Source: Verpa conica (taxonomy: Eukaryota; Ascomycota; Pezizomycetes; Pezizales; Morchellaceae). Taken from it: DNA of 64,000 bases. The stretch is taken from positions 992,001 to 1,056,000 of the forward strand of contig JAUFSD010000017.1 in the NCBI GenBank assembly GCA_033030425.1, written 5' to 3'. Positions 1-11,170 of the stretch are shown here, piece after piece (within the stretch, counting starts at the first letter, position 1; the number at the start of each line of letters is the position of its first letter). The notes under the pieces are model-generated. The model was not told the origin of the DNA. It was given only the letters and a program-made list of their open reading frames with translations, and did no database searches. The position numbers and the translations under genes were made by a program.

Positions 1-1516
1 TCAACCGCAACTATATATCCTCCTACGCGACAGTCAGCTTTGCGGAAGCGTCAACTCTGCGTATTGGACTGGCCTAGTCGAGACAGTTTTTGCCCTTGGC
101 TCAATCGCTGGTGAGTACTTTTAGGGGACGTTGAGGAGATGAGTGGGGAGGCTAAAGTTATTCCTAGGTCTCTACTGGGGATGGATGGGAGACAAGTTTG
201 GACGAAGGCCAGTTGCTTTGGTGGGAATGCTAGGGTTATCAGTATCCTGTGTAGTCATGGGCTTCAGCAATGGTTTGTTGAGTTGCTGCTTGATCCGCGC
301 GTTTGGCGGGCTCATGAGCTCTTCGATCCGTGTGTCTACAGCGACCATGATTGGAGATGTTAGCGAGACGTCAAGTACAAAGGCTCGTAACTTCTCTAGG
401 CTACCCCTCGTGGCTACGGGTGGTGTTATTGGGCCTCTCATCCAGGCACTTCTTGCGCATCGCTTCTCTTCTGACAACGAGATCTGGAAGAGATTCCCTA
501 TTCTGAGCTCCCAGCTGGCTTGCGCAAGTTTGATGTTTATTATTTTCTTGATTAATCTGGTTTTCCTTAAAGAGGTACAAATTTTTTTTTTTTTTAAAAA
601 TTCTTTTTAGATTGGTGTGCTGACTATACAGACCTTACCAAAAACGTCTGCTGCTGAGAACCTTGATGAAGAAACCCAGCCGTTATACGGGCGCCGCAGT
701 AACTCGTCTGACTTCTTGACCGAGAAGGATACTTTTCTCGGCCAATCCGAGACCTCCCCAGAAACGCCGCGCCGTAGGGTCACGTTTTTCAAGAATGACA
801 GACCGGACCCCATTAAATTTAGCGAGATTATGAAAGCGCCATCGCTGATGATCCTTTTATGCTCTTATTCCTTCCTATCTCTACACTCAGCATCGTTTGA
901 TCAACTGCTACCCCTCCTTGGTAACTCACCGACCGAGCACGGTGGGCTCGGGTTACCTTGCTTCTTTCTATCATTTGTTGTCTTATTCGCCGGTATCGCC
1001 GCAGGATCAGTGATCTATCTAGGGTTCGCTAAATCAGTCCAGCGGCTAGGGCTGCTTCGCCTTTATCGCTTTTGTTGCTGGGTTTTCCCCTTGATCTACA
1101 TCGCAACACCCTTGGTATCCAAGGTTGCCCGCAGCTCGGAAATCGCTGTATGGATCTCCTCTGCTAGTTCCATCTTTACCAAAACGCTGGTTACAGGCTT
1201 CGCCCAGACACTTGTGGCTTTCCTCGTGACCAATGCTAGCCCTGATGCATATAGTCTCGGAAGTATTATGGGGTTCATGCAAGGCGCGACTGCGTTCCGG
1301 TCACTTGCCGTTGCAGGGACCGGTGTCGCTTTCTCGTTGAGCGACGATGTCTCGATTGAGATAACGAATTACAGCCTTTGGGCAGCAATGACTATCATCT
1401 CTCTTGGTGGTGCTGCTGTCGCATACTTTGTGAGAGATCATCCTACTGTTAGAGATTACGAGTCGAGTCTTAAGTGGGAGGTTTGCTATGAGAGTACGGA
1501 AGACCTTTCTCTATAG
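1..1516 (+). CDS. MFS transporter, 3' part (5' end outside window)
   Basis: Major facilitator superfamily membrane transporter, entered from upstream of the window. An exon ending at 110 reads ...ETVFALGSIAG, then an intron 111-167 joins in phase to LYWGWMGDKFGRRPV. This last stretch is the MFS motif A loop (GDKFGRRP) between helices 2 and 3. A second intron, 575-610, is only 36 nt. The last exon (611-1516) holds a Ser/Arg-rich cytoplasmic loop of about 90 residues and then a run of hydrophobic helices, as in the C-terminal six-helix half of this family. It resembles fungal DHA1-like carriers with a long central loop (YCR023C/ZIFL type); the substrate cannot be inferred. The first 60 bases do not give a convincing conserved frame, so another splice site or a polymorphism may lie there. 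Family certain, subfamily uncertain. Confidence 0.85.
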
Positions 1517-3055
1517 AGACTCCTATAGACGAGACACGTGCCTGGTTGTGTATTCGCTTAATGGGGGTCGTTATTTCTTCCCATGTCCGAGAAGCTTTTA
1601 TAGCGGCTTTGAAAGATCCAACCTTCAATCCGGGGCAAGCCGCTCCGACTATTTTTCTTTGTAACGGAGGTTATCTGCACATGCAGACTAAGCTTGATAC
1701 CTTTTCCAACCCTCCCTTCCTACCTGGGATTTTCTTTTTTCCTTTCTCTTTTTTGAACTATTGATACTGTTGGTTAGCGGGGTTTTGGTTCGGGGTATAT
1801 CATTGCTTGGTGCAGTATGATTAGGGTTTTTTAGTCTGTTGAATGGATTGCTTTGCGTCCTACGCTTTTCGGTTAAGGATTTGTGGATATTTTTATTCCC
1901 TGTAACAAATATGGAGGGGCTGACTTCTTTACTGGTGTTTTAACATTTATTTCCTAGTGTCTTTTTCCTTTACCTACTTTTTCCTTTGTACATTTAGGTA
2001 TCGAGGGGAATTTGGAATTGATTTCTCATCAAGAATTTCGGCTATTACATTCGTAAGAGGCTTGCAAATCATTAAGTGACGATCTATATCCGCTAGAAAC
2101 CATGGCGAGAATACAAAATTAAGGTCGCCAAGATGGCGCCCAGTCACTAGCTGCATACTCCAATTTTTTTTCTCGGGGTCGTGGCCTGCAGCATGCAGGG
2201 CGCAGCTAATTTCAAGTTAAGTGCGAATCATAGATAGCTTCGATTGACGATAGATAAAGTATGTACAGCTAGGGTGCTAAGAGAGGATGCAATGGTTATT
2301 GCCGGCTATATGTATCGTATGAATTGTCTACAAGTAGGCTATCTACACACTTGCTGCGGGACTGAGGTAAAGGGGTCTAGATGTCTGTAGGCTTAGAGGT
2401 AATGGTAAGAGTGTGCCTATTACGGACATTAGAGATAATAGAGTACAGGCAGCCGAGCTCAGCGTGACCCGAAATCCTGCAAGCCCTCAACTAGCACTAT
2501 AGAAATCGTTGGGTATCGTTCAGCAGTGGTTGACGTAAGCACTCGGTACTAGCGTAGAGACATGTGGATTTGTCAGAGGCGTGGATTTGTAAGACCCATG
2601 ACGGAGGAACTTAACAACGGGTGGGTGGACCGGAAGCCATTAGGCTATTCCATTCCTAATGCCGACGGACTCTCTCGGAAGCTTCCATCAGCTGGGAATG
2701 AAATGTCGCAATCGACTGGACAGAGTTTATCTGAGTGTAGGTGCAGGAACGAAAAGGAGCTCTATACTGTGTAGCTTTGTTGGTAATACACTTACTAGTG
2801 AGCAAGTGTTATAAAGACCAGCTTTTTTCTTCATCTCCATCCCGTTCCCCCTCATCAGCATCATCACCAGATAAGATTACGCTTTCCTACAGAGATTCTT
2901 CCTTTTCACTTGCCTTTGTTTTCTCTAGTTGTGTTGCGTCCTAAGACAGATTAGTCGATCTTCCACGTTTCAACTTCCACAAACCCTCAACCACCTCTTT
3001 CTCTAAACGAAATCAGAGTTCTTTTCCCGAATTAATTCAGCCCAAAAAATACGCA
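1517..3055. other. Intergenic region, 3' flank of MFS gene and 5' flank of CYS3
   Basis: No conserved coding frame is visible. The right end is pyrimidine-rich (2825-3010), as is usual just upstream of fungal start codons. A TATA-like TTATAAAG lies at 2809-2816, about 240 bases before the CYS3 start; whether it is used is not known. Confidence 0.5.
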
Positions 3056-4433
3056 ATGACCATTCCAGTTATCCTAGATGTTCCTGCTATCGATGAAGAG
3101 CCCCGTTTTGCCAAGGATAACCGTGGTTTCGGGACTCGAGCAGTCCAAGCCGGCTCTCCCCACGACCCTGTCACTGGTGCTGTTATCGCTCCCGTAAGTC
3201 TACCCCTCCTTATTACCTCCCCCCCCACTATGCCTTAAAAAGCAAAAACTAAACATAATTCTATAGATTTCTCTTTCAACTACCTATGCACAAACATCAG
3301 TAGGTAGCCCAGTAGGCCTCTACGAATACTCTCGCTCGTCAAACCCCAACCGTGACAACTTTGAGCGTGCAGTAGCCGCGCTCGAGGGTGCCAACTATGC
3401 CCTCGCTTTCTCATCAGGGTCTGCAACTACCGCTACAATTCTTCAGAGTTTAGCTGCGGGTAGCCATATTATCTCTATTAGCGATGTCTATGGTGGAACT
3501 CACCGCTATTTCACGAAGGTTGCGGCTGCACATGGTGTTCGCGTGACCTTCACAGGCGCGATTGAGGTTGATGCTGGATCATTGATCGAACCGAGCACTA
3601 AGCTCATCTGGATTGAGACTCCCAGTAACCCAACATTATCGTTAGTAGATATTAGGGCTGTTGCGGACGTTGCGCATAAGCATGGGATTCTTGTAGTGGT
3701 GGATAATACTTTCCTTTCACCATACATCCAGAATCCGCTCAGTCACGGGGCAGACATTGTGGTCCACTCGGTCACTAAATACATCAATGGACATTCTGTA
3801 AGCAGTCCCCTCTATTTCCATCTCACGATTAAATCTTACTAATTTTATCTCTAGGATGTTCTTATGGGGGTCGCTGCATTTAACGACTCACAACTCAACG
3901 ACCGCCTTACCTTCCTCCAGAATGCCATCGGCGCTGTTCCTTCCCCCTTCGACTGCTGGCTTGCCCACCGTGGTCTCAAGACCCTCCACCTCCGCGCAAA
4001 GGCCGCAACCGAAAATGCAACTGCTATCGCCGTAGTTCTTGAATCCTCGCCGCACATTCTATCCGTCAATTACCCTGGTCTCAACTCTCACCCGCAGCGC
4101 AAAGTTGCGGTTAAGCAGCACCGCAAGGGTATGGGTGGTGGGATGATCTCTTTCAGAATTCAGGGTGGTCGTGAGGCTGCGAAGAGATTCTGTCAGGAGA
4201 CAAAGATCTTTACGCTTGCTGAGTCGCTCGGTGGGGTTGAGAGCCTTTGTGAACTGCCAGCTAGTATGACGCATGCTGGGATTCCATTAGAGGCTAGGGA
4301 AAGGAGTGGAGTGTTTGATGATCTTATTCGATTAAGTGTGGGTATTGAGGATGCTGATGATCTTGTTGAGGATATAGTTAATGCACTTGAGAAAGTTAGT
4401 GGGTATGTACGGGAGAGTAAGACTGTGGCATAG
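3056..4433 (+). CDS. CYS3: Cystathionine gamma-lyase
   Basis: PLP enzyme of transsulfuration, cleaving cystathionine to cysteine, 2-oxobutyrate and ammonia in the cytosol. Three exons (3056-3193, 3267-3797, 3855-4433), all joined in phase 0, give 415 aa, close to the usual 390-420. The N-terminus has the GFGTRAVQAG motif. The middle has the YEYSRSSNPNR substrate/PLP loop and the SDVYGGTHRY segment. The PLP-binding lysine is in VHSVTKYINGHSD, interrupted by intron 2 right after GHS. The C-terminal domain ends with SLGGVESLCELPASMTHA and LIRLSVGIED, both diagnostic of the Cys/Met metabolism PLP family. Those C-terminal features fit gamma-lyase better than cystathionine beta-lyase or the gamma-synthase. 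The start is the first ATG after the pyrimidine-rich leader. Confidence 0.96.
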
Positions 4434-5729
4434 ATTTAGTTATATCAGGACTTCCTTAATGATTCTTAGTACATAGAAGGGCTTGTTTTTGTTCTTTTAA
4501 TTAGGAGGAGGGTGTGGGCCTGATAGGTTGATGCACTTCCCTTTTTCGCTTTCCTTTTCCCTTCTTCATTTCTTAAGGGGGTTTTGGCGGGGCGTTATAA
4601 GTTGAATATAGTAATACATGATGTTTTCACGTAGTTCCTATTCTGCTTTCGTTGGAACATAATTAGCTGTAGATTGAGCTTTTTTTTTTTCTACTGATGG
4701 GTTTGTTAATGAGTGTGTACAGTAGCATAGTATCACTAAATTGTCTTACAATTCTTCAATATTTACTCAACCGTCTCCTTACTTAAAGGAGTTCGTGACC
4801 TAGTGACAAACACTGTCTGGTGGTGATCTGATAAGATTTATACTGTAATTCACCCGTAGCTTGGCGAGTTGGTGTCTTTCCGCCATACAGACAGTGTTCG
4901 CCATCAGGCCGTGAACTTCTTTACTTTGTCTCCATGCGTTTACCCGAGTTTGGCCTCATGTACTTTACCTTTCCCTACCTCTGATGGGAGGGGGGCTGTG
5001 CTTATTTTATTGAGTTCATCTAAAATTTAGGGATTGGGTGGATAAAATAGGCTAAGGTTACTTAATAGTGCTTTATTGATATAATAAAAGTTTTGAATAT
5101 TACTTTCTAGGCGGAGTAATGGTAGGGCCCTGTTAGGGGAGAGGGACCCTCATAATTAGTGCGGCCTGAGGCTGTTTGAGTTTTTTATTGGAACCCTCGT
5201 GGTGCCCTTAGGTGTTGAATTCAAAAATTCTGTTTTCTACTCCCACTCATACATAAGCTAGAGATCATAGAGCCCAAAGAGGTGTCTTACCTAGGCATTT
5301 TATTATAAAACGCCAAAACATACCAAAATCTCAGGAACTCTCTATCCATAAACCATACTACATTCCAAAGGAACATTTAGGGCTAATCACAGACCAGCAC
5401 TCATCTCCAGCACATCAGGAGGGTAACAAAACTCTACACTAATAACTCTTGATATATGTGCTCAGTCTAATCACTCATCTTCCAAAAAGAAAAGAAAGAA
5501 ACATGGGGCTCTATTGAATATAGAACATTTTCCTCCAGATCCCACGAGGTACCTAATAATACAGACAAACCACGCACGCCTAAAAATGCCCTTCAAATTA
5601 ACCATCCTCTGCTCCTTAACCCTAGTTGTCATTATATATACGCCATTTTCTGTCCTAGCCCACCCTAGTAGTCCTAGAAGAGACCTTTCTCTTCCATCGC
5701 TTCGTGTCTCAAGCGAGAAAAATTGTTGC
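4434..5729. other. Intergenic region between CYS3 and VMA16 3' ends
   Basis: The CYS3 and VMA16 genes converge here. Apart from the foldback repeat at 4788-4920 the sequence is AT-rich without a conserved frame. A short hydrophobic frame near 5586-5765 overlaps the VMA16 terminal exon antisense and is not supported as a gene. Confidence 0.5.
4788..4920. repeat. Foldback (MITE-like) element, about 130 bp
   Basis: Two arms of about 30 bases are inverted copies of one another. The perfect inner core is AACACTGTCTG (4809-4819) against CAGACAGTGTT (4888-4898). The outer parts (AGTTCGTGACC / GGCCGTGAACT) pair with a few mismatches. Small size and terminal arms suggest a MITE or solo hairpin. No clear target duplication was seen, so mobility is only inferred. 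Confidence 0.5.
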
Positions 5730-6603
5730 CTAATTGAATTCTTCGGCCTTTCCGGCAATCAATAGTCCAATAATTAATCCAAAGAGCCCCAACACACTAC
5801 CAAAGATCTCGATGACAAGTATCTTAACGAACAAAGCCGCGTCAGCCGCATCGGCAAGGGCAGCTGAAGAACCAGTGATCCCAACAGCGATACCGCAGAC
5901 AAGGTTACAGACACCGACGGTAAGGCCTCCCCAGAAGATAGCCCAGCCTGTATAGTAATTCTTTTCAGTGAATAGGTCCTCTGATGAGGATATATAGCTG
6001 AGTTTAGACGAGAAAACGATGCCTATTTGCGGGATGTCAATGTACAGTGAAAGGTGAAGGGGTAAGGGGTATGCAAACTCATGATGACACCATATATGGC
6101 AACAACTTCGCAGAAAATAATGGAGATCAAATTCTTAGTTCGAATGCGCGGTGCCCGTACTCCCCCTCCGATTATGCTGGAGCCAGTTACAAAGATACCC
6201 CTGTAATAGTATTGTAAGTAGTGAGTTCGCGATGGAGAATGAAGGGGCGTACCATGCTGCCCCTACAACACTAAGACCTATACAGAGGGCCACTCCTAGC
6301 GAAGCCCATGTGTAGGGTGATGTTTCCTCAAGAAAGCGTCCAACCTAGATTTTGCGTTCGTAATCAATACGTCTATGTGCGAAACGGGAGGGGCTTGTAG
6401 AAGAGACAGATATACATTAAAGGCTTCGCCGTCGCCATTGAAGAGCATGTCTATCTACCCCCATTAGCTATCTACCATAATGACGGCACAAACCTAACAA
6501 GATAAACTCGGGGGGCGAGAATCAGGCCAGACTTACAAGTTCCAACAACTACCACCGTAGTAGTGAGGCCTCCATAACGAGAGTAAGAGCCATAATACCC
6601 CAT
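5730..6603 (-). CDS. VMA16: V-type ATPase proteolipid subunit c'' (Vma16)
   Basis: Membrane subunit of the V0 proton-translocating ring of the vacuolar ATPase. Five exons on the minus strand (6603-6537, 6450-6416, 6344-6253, 6200-6079, 6022-5730) join in phase to 202 aa, the usual length for c''. One exon is only 35 nt. Conserved stretches seen after splicing include [33 protein letters not shown], the [20 protein letters not shown] segment carrying the proton-binding glutamate, and [17 protein letters not shown] near the end. The C-terminus AGKAEEFN resembles yeast Vma16. The extra N-terminal helix ([13 protein letters not shown]) distinguishes c'' from c/c'. The donor at 6078 is the rarer GTTTGC. 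It is transcribed divergently from RPN7. Confidence 0.94.
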
Positions 6604-6981
6604 TATATCTGATTCTTAAGGGGGAAAAGACGAGATATGTAGGGTCTAGAGGTGATTAGCGCGAGAAGACGTGTTTTTGTAGATGTTCCGGGGGGGGGGG
6701 TGTGATTCGTGAAGTTGAGGCAGTAACATTCAGCCAGCCTTTAGTTGGCGTGCTGCGAGGCTTAAAAATGTGGCTGGTGTAAGATTATGTCATCTTCCCT
6801 AGTGGGTCAACAACTCGACTCTAAAGACCTCTCATCATCTACACCTCTATCTAGCTTCGTCATCATCTTCATCTCCGTAAGAATCTCTGTCTACTCCACC
6901 TCTTCTATCTTTTCCATCCCTACGGTATCCGATTGCTAGCTTCACCCCACTATTTAAAGCAAACCTCGATACCCCTCCACC
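6604..6981. promoter_or_regulatory. Divergent promoter region VMA16 / RPN7
   Basis: 378 bases separate the two divergent start codons, so this stretch must hold both promoters. It contains a ten-G run near 6690 and a C/T-rich leader before RPN7. No PACE-type proteasome element (GGTGGCAAA) was found here. Confidence 0.55.
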
Positions 6982-8459
6982 ATGGGTTCGGACCCTCAAT
7001 ACGCATCGTATCCCAACCTACTCCTCTCGCAGCATATCTTCACCCTCAAAACTGCATCTTTAGGCTCTAGTCATGCTGCTGCTCAGAAAATCCTAACTGC
7101 GTCTATCAAAGAACACTCTCAGGCTCCACTGTACCGTTATCTGGCTCACCCAATAGACGGTATCCTCTCGGGAAAGATCGACTGGGATGAAAATTTCTAT
7201 GAAGGACTAAAGAAAAGTAATGATGATGAATTAGAGGGATATGAGAAAGAATTGAAGGAGGTGGAAGAGAAGGCTGGGGAGTCAGAGGTTGTTGAAGCTA
7301 TGGGAAAGAAGGCAGAATTTTGGGCGAGAGTTGTCGATAAGGTGGGCACTACTTTTTATCAACGTTTGCGTGCTCAAGCTGGGATGAACTATGAATCTCG
7401 AAGAAAAAGTAATGGTCTAAACCTATTAAATGTTTAGGAGAAAGCACTCGTTTCCTACGAAGAGTTATACGCAAAGACACCGACCCTTGGTGCTAAGATC
7501 GACATTGTCCTCGCAATAATCCGCATGGAGATGTTTTATGACGACAAGATGGGTGTAAAGAAAAGTGTTGAGCGCGCTAGACGGTACTTCCCATCAAGTA
7601 TATACTTACTACTGGAAACCAACTCCTAATTTTCTTTATAGTCTCATTGATACTGGTGGGGATTGGGACCGTCGTAACCGCCTTAAATCATATACTGGTC
7701 TCCACCTCCTCTCAAGTCGTCAATACACCGAGGCTGCGCCATTGTTACTAGACTCACTATCAACTTTTACATCCACCGAAATTTGCGCATACTCTACCCT
7801 AGTCCTGTATGCAGTTCTCGCCGGTACTATCTCATTAAATCGTGTCGACTTCAAGGCGAAGGTAATTGATTCGGCAGAGGTTTTGGCTGTGTTAGGATCT
7901 AAAAGTGGCGGAGCTGTTTCTGCAGGTGATGTTGAGATGATTGATGCGGATATGGAGAATACAGATGGGTATTCTTCTCTAGAAACGCTGGTAAACAGCC
8001 TATACCTATGTGACTACAAGAGTTTCTTCGTGGCGTTAGCAGAGGTGGAAGAGCGGTTTTTGAGCAAGGACCGCATTCTGGCAGAGCATAAGGCTTGGTA
8101 TGGACACTTATCCAAGTCGTGAATAAACTTAGGTAGGCTAACTTGAACACAGGTACGTTCGTGATATGAGAAGGCGAGCTTACGCACAGCTTCTCGAATC
8201 ATATCGTGTGGTCGGGCTAGAAAGCATGGCCAACGCCTTCGGTGTCTCGGTGGAATGGCTCGACCGTGACCTCTCGAAATTTATCCCGTCTAAAAAGTTG
8301 AACTGCACCATCGATCGTGTTAATGGTGTCATTGAGACAAATAGGCCAGATGATAAAAACAAGCAGTACCAAGATGTTGTAAAGCAGGGAGACCAATTGC
8401 TTACCAAACTACAAAAGTTTGGCCAGGCAGTCAGATTGAGGGGTAGTGAAAGAGCCTAG
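6982..8459 (+). CDS. RPN7: 26S proteasome regulatory subunit Rpn7 (PSMD6)
   Basis: Non-ATPase lid subunit of the 26S proteasome. Four exons (6982-7341, 7438-7583, 7642-8115, 8153-8459) join to 428 aa, matching the family length of about 390-430. After the acidic, coiled-coil-like N-terminal part (EGYEKELKEVEEKAGE) come the helical repeats with GGDWDRRNRLKSYTGLHLL, typical of Rpn7. The C-terminal PCI domain shows YVRDMRRRAYAQLLESY, MANAFGVSVEWLDRDL and the near-terminal VIETNRPDDKNKQYQ motif. The third intron is just 37 nt (8116-8152) and uses an unusual GTCGTG donor, but it restores the frame at K|YVRDM and has a GCTAAC branch site. It is divergent from VMA16. Confidence 0.95.
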
Positions 8460-9141
8460 GTTACATTATTGTTAGCTATGATTAAGGAATGGTGATTGTG
8501 AATATCAAGAATTTTCTCCATACATCTTCATTCAATATAATAGACACGTAATTCTCAAAATAATGGTGTTCATTTAAGGTAGACGTTATTAAGAAAAAAT
8601 ATACTCTCGGGCCATGCTCGGCTGACAAGTTCGTAAATAACAATCACCATTTCTATCAAACTTCTTTTACTTAAAACCTTTCTACTTATAGGGCTATACT
8701 ACGCCTATCCCAGGTCTTTTTACCATGGATTTACCCACTATTCTATATCGGATTGAGATTTACTATACCCATGTATAACACAACATTAATTTTGTTATAA
8801 GGACCACCTCTTCTACAGATATTTGTCTAAACAAGCTATATCTAGATTAGTAGAGCTTGCTCAGAACAAGTGTGAAATATTAAATATCTTATAAAAATAC
8901 ACCTTTTAATTGCCTTAGAGCCTTTTCCCTATCAAACATAGTGGGATGTGGGGCACGAATGCTATATTTTAAATCAGTCTACCCTCCATAACCTATTCTA
9001 GATGGTTTTAATTACTACCCGGAGTCGCTTTAGCTGTTGTTAGGGCATAGGCAGTCACTCGATCGCGCTTCATAGTAAACTCTGGTATGAATGAATTAAT
9101 CATAGGTACATATAAACTCTAGTAAATATAGATAGATAGAA
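8460..9141. other. AT-rich non-coding stretch
   Basis: Downstream flank of RPN7. AT-rich with no conserved reading frame or RNA gene seen. It ends at the TAGATAGAA target duplication of the adjacent MITE. Confidence 0.5.
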
Positions 9142-9499
9142 CGGCAAAGGTCTAAAATGACCCACCCGGGCCGGTTCATGTTGCAGAATGACCCATATTC
9201 TAAAATAACACACCCACGGTTACCCCACCACTGTGATCACTGACTACTCAACATCCTACTATCCATCAACATCCCACCATAGTATCAACTTCACTACCTC
9301 TAGTGGTACTAAGATATGGTGCTTTTAGGGCCTAGTACAAGTAGAAGTACACTGCAAAGACAACTATTTGGATTGATGTAGGAGTTTAGAGATGCAGTTC
9401 ACGGTTTTTTTCTTACTATTACCATAGATGTGTCATTTTAAAATATGGGTCATTCTGCAGCATGAACCGACCCGGGTGAGTCATTTTAGACCTTTACCG
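9142..9499. mobile_element. 358-bp MITE with ~72-bp TIRs and 9-bp TSD
   Basis: A non-coding element bounded by the 9-bp direct repeat TAGATAGAA (9133-9141 and 9500-9508). Its arms (9142-9214 and 9427-9499) are inverted copies about 72 bp long, beginning CGGCAAAGGTCTAAAATGAC on the left and CGGTAAAGGTCTAAAATGAC on the right (read inward). A 9-bp duplication with long terminal inverted repeats is the pattern of Mutator-like (MULE) elements. Nearly all arm differences are transitions (C/T or A/G). There is no coding potential, so it would depend on a transposase elsewhere. Confidence 0.82.
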
Positions 9500-9599
9500 T
9501 AGATAGAAACAAAAGCGGGTTGTACTTAGGAGGGCTTGACCCCCCAGGTGCTCCTGTTTTTCTATAGCTGTATGTATATACACGCCTATATTATTCCTT

Positions 9600-9826
9600 A
9601 GACCGTCAACGGTCCCGAGCGGGACCGGTCTTTGCCACAATCACCAATTTTCCAGCCTTGCTACCCAACCACTAGCTATATAACCCATTGAATTTATAAT
9701 GATAATGGTTTATGTTATGTAGTCTAAATGCTCTAGCATAATTTCTGTAATATCTAGAGGTGTTGTGGTTGGGGTTTATCATTGAAAGACCGGTCTCAAA
9801 CGGTTGTGTGTGACGGTTTAAGGGAT
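9600..9826. repeat. Degenerate inverted repeat with internal hairpin
   Basis: The left arm (about 9602-9638) contains GACCGTCAACGG and a perfect hairpin GGTCCC-GAGC-GGGACC, followed by ACCGGTCTTTG. The right arm (about 9785-9825) carries AAAGACCGGT and ends in GTGACGGTTTA, an inverted and gapped match. The sequence could be the remains of another MITE; no target duplication was found. Confidence 0.4.
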
Positions 9827-10171
9827 AATACTTTGGTCCTGTACTATATATACCTATCCGGTACGATTCATCTACTCATTCATTAGCATATACTACAACA
9901 TAAACTAAGCCTGACTTGAGTGGGCTTTTAGACTACATTGTATGACTACTAGTAATTCCCGTATATCTATGCTAATTGGTAACTTGATGTCTTATAGAAA
10001 CGGCTTAAAAACAGTGCTCGTCACTTGAACCTAGCAATCAATGATATGAATGCATATATGTGTAGCACTAGAGATAGATTATATAAATTTAGAGAAGAGC
10101 AGTACAAAATAAATCCACCCAACTCATTAGATATCACAATAATACCCCTAATAAAAGTACTAGAAGTTCCC

Positions 10172-10920
10172 CTAGAATATAACCACAATTTCTCCCTCCG
10201 TCTCCCCTCCCAAAACATCACGGAATCTCTCCTCAGCCTTCCAGTAGTCGGTTCGATTCCTTTGAGAATAATAAAAGAGATAAGATCCTTAAACTCCTCG
10301 AAAGTCCCACAATAGATAACCTTCGCCGAGATCTATTTAGAAACAAATTTCCCTAAGTCCAAAGAGGCTCTCTTCCGCCGTGTGTACCACACCCGGCCAC
10401 TGTTCCTCCAGCACGCACAGAATCCATTCAATGGCCCAAAGTTATACCAGCGGTATCAAAAACTACATCCACTTTGTTCGAGAGTTCATACCCAGGTTCA
10501 AATGCCCCATGAACAGCATCCAATACACCGGTGAGCCATGCAACCCTGAGGACAGAACACGTAGTTGCAGAGAGTTCTTTAGGGCGTACTCAGACAAAGT
10601 TCCGTAATATACCTCGCTGAGGACTCTGCGTTCTGGATCCAACGTTTCGTCACCCCCCCCCCCCCCCAGCCCATAACCGGGTACAGAATGACCTCAGTGT
10701 CGTCATCAAGAGTGCCACAGCCATCGGTTCCGAGAATGCGAGAAAATTCGAGAAGAGGGTGCCCTACACCGTGAAGTAACCAGACATCATGCCAATTCAA
10801 ACTAGCGGCAGTGACTTTCACCCTTACTCAGCCCTCTGGCACTTCGGGGACTAGCCGATTCCCGATCTTGATTCCCGATATAGGGTCTTCAAAATTTGCT
10901 TTAGCGGCCCAGAGGACCAT
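10172..10920 (-). pseudogene. Decayed MDR (zinc-type alcohol dehydrogenase-like) gene
   Basis: Read on the minus strand, pieces in all three frames line up with one medium-chain dehydrogenase/reductase. In order they are AKANFEDPISGIKIGN, EVPEG, VRVKVTAASLNWHDVWLL, ILGTDGCGTLDD, DETLDPERRVLSEVYYGTL, KVDVVFDTAGITLG, DSVRAGGTVAGCG, LDLGKFVSK, ISAKVIYCGTFEEFKDLI and AEERFRDVLGGE. The cofactor domain is shortened, because YGTLSEYALKN is followed within about 15 codons by AWLTGVLDAVHGAFEPGYE, so an internal deletion is likely. Lesions include an in-frame TGA at 10828-10830 where Trp is expected (EG-stop-VRVKV), a TAG where Gln is expected (SK-stop-IS), and a frameshift at a C run (10653-10667). 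It is clearly non-functional. MDR membership is based on motif order; the substrate is unknown. Confidence 0.8.
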
Positions 10921-11170
10921 CATTGTATTTTTTCTTCTTTTAATGGCCAAGGATTGGATCTTGTTACCCTCTGGGGTTAGACTAAGGTAGAAGTCCCACT
11001 CGAAAGACTCGAGGCCAGAGATTTTGATAGTGAAGGTAACTAGTAGCTGATCATCGTTTTCGATGAACTAGAGGGGCTCGAGCTCGCATTGAGATGGAGT
11101 ATCAATTTTACTAGCCCATTCTTCGGTTCCTTTTTTACCGTAGCAACATTGATAATACCCAATAGTGCAA
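10921..11170 (-). pseudogene. Second coding relic upstream of the MDR pseudogene
   Basis: On the minus strand a frame with one stop reads ...GKKGTEEWASKIDTP..QCELEPL-stop-FIENDDQLLVTFTIKI..ESFEWDFYLSLTPEG and runs on towards the dehydrogenase relic. The amino-acid composition and alternating beta-strand-like pattern look like once-coding DNA, and I do not recognise the family with confidence. It may be a neighbouring gene or an N-terminal extension of the same one. Confidence 0.35.

Noticed and set aside
172..477. Open frame of 101 codons antisense to the MFS gene
   Set aside because: It lies fully opposite a conserved membrane-transporter exon and shows no domain; it is a shadow frame.
5514..5765. 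Small protein of 83 aa with a hydrophobic, signal-peptide-like start (ATG at 5586)
   Set aside because: It overlaps the last exon of VMA16 antisense, has no recognisable family and lacks its own clear promoter; it is probably chance.
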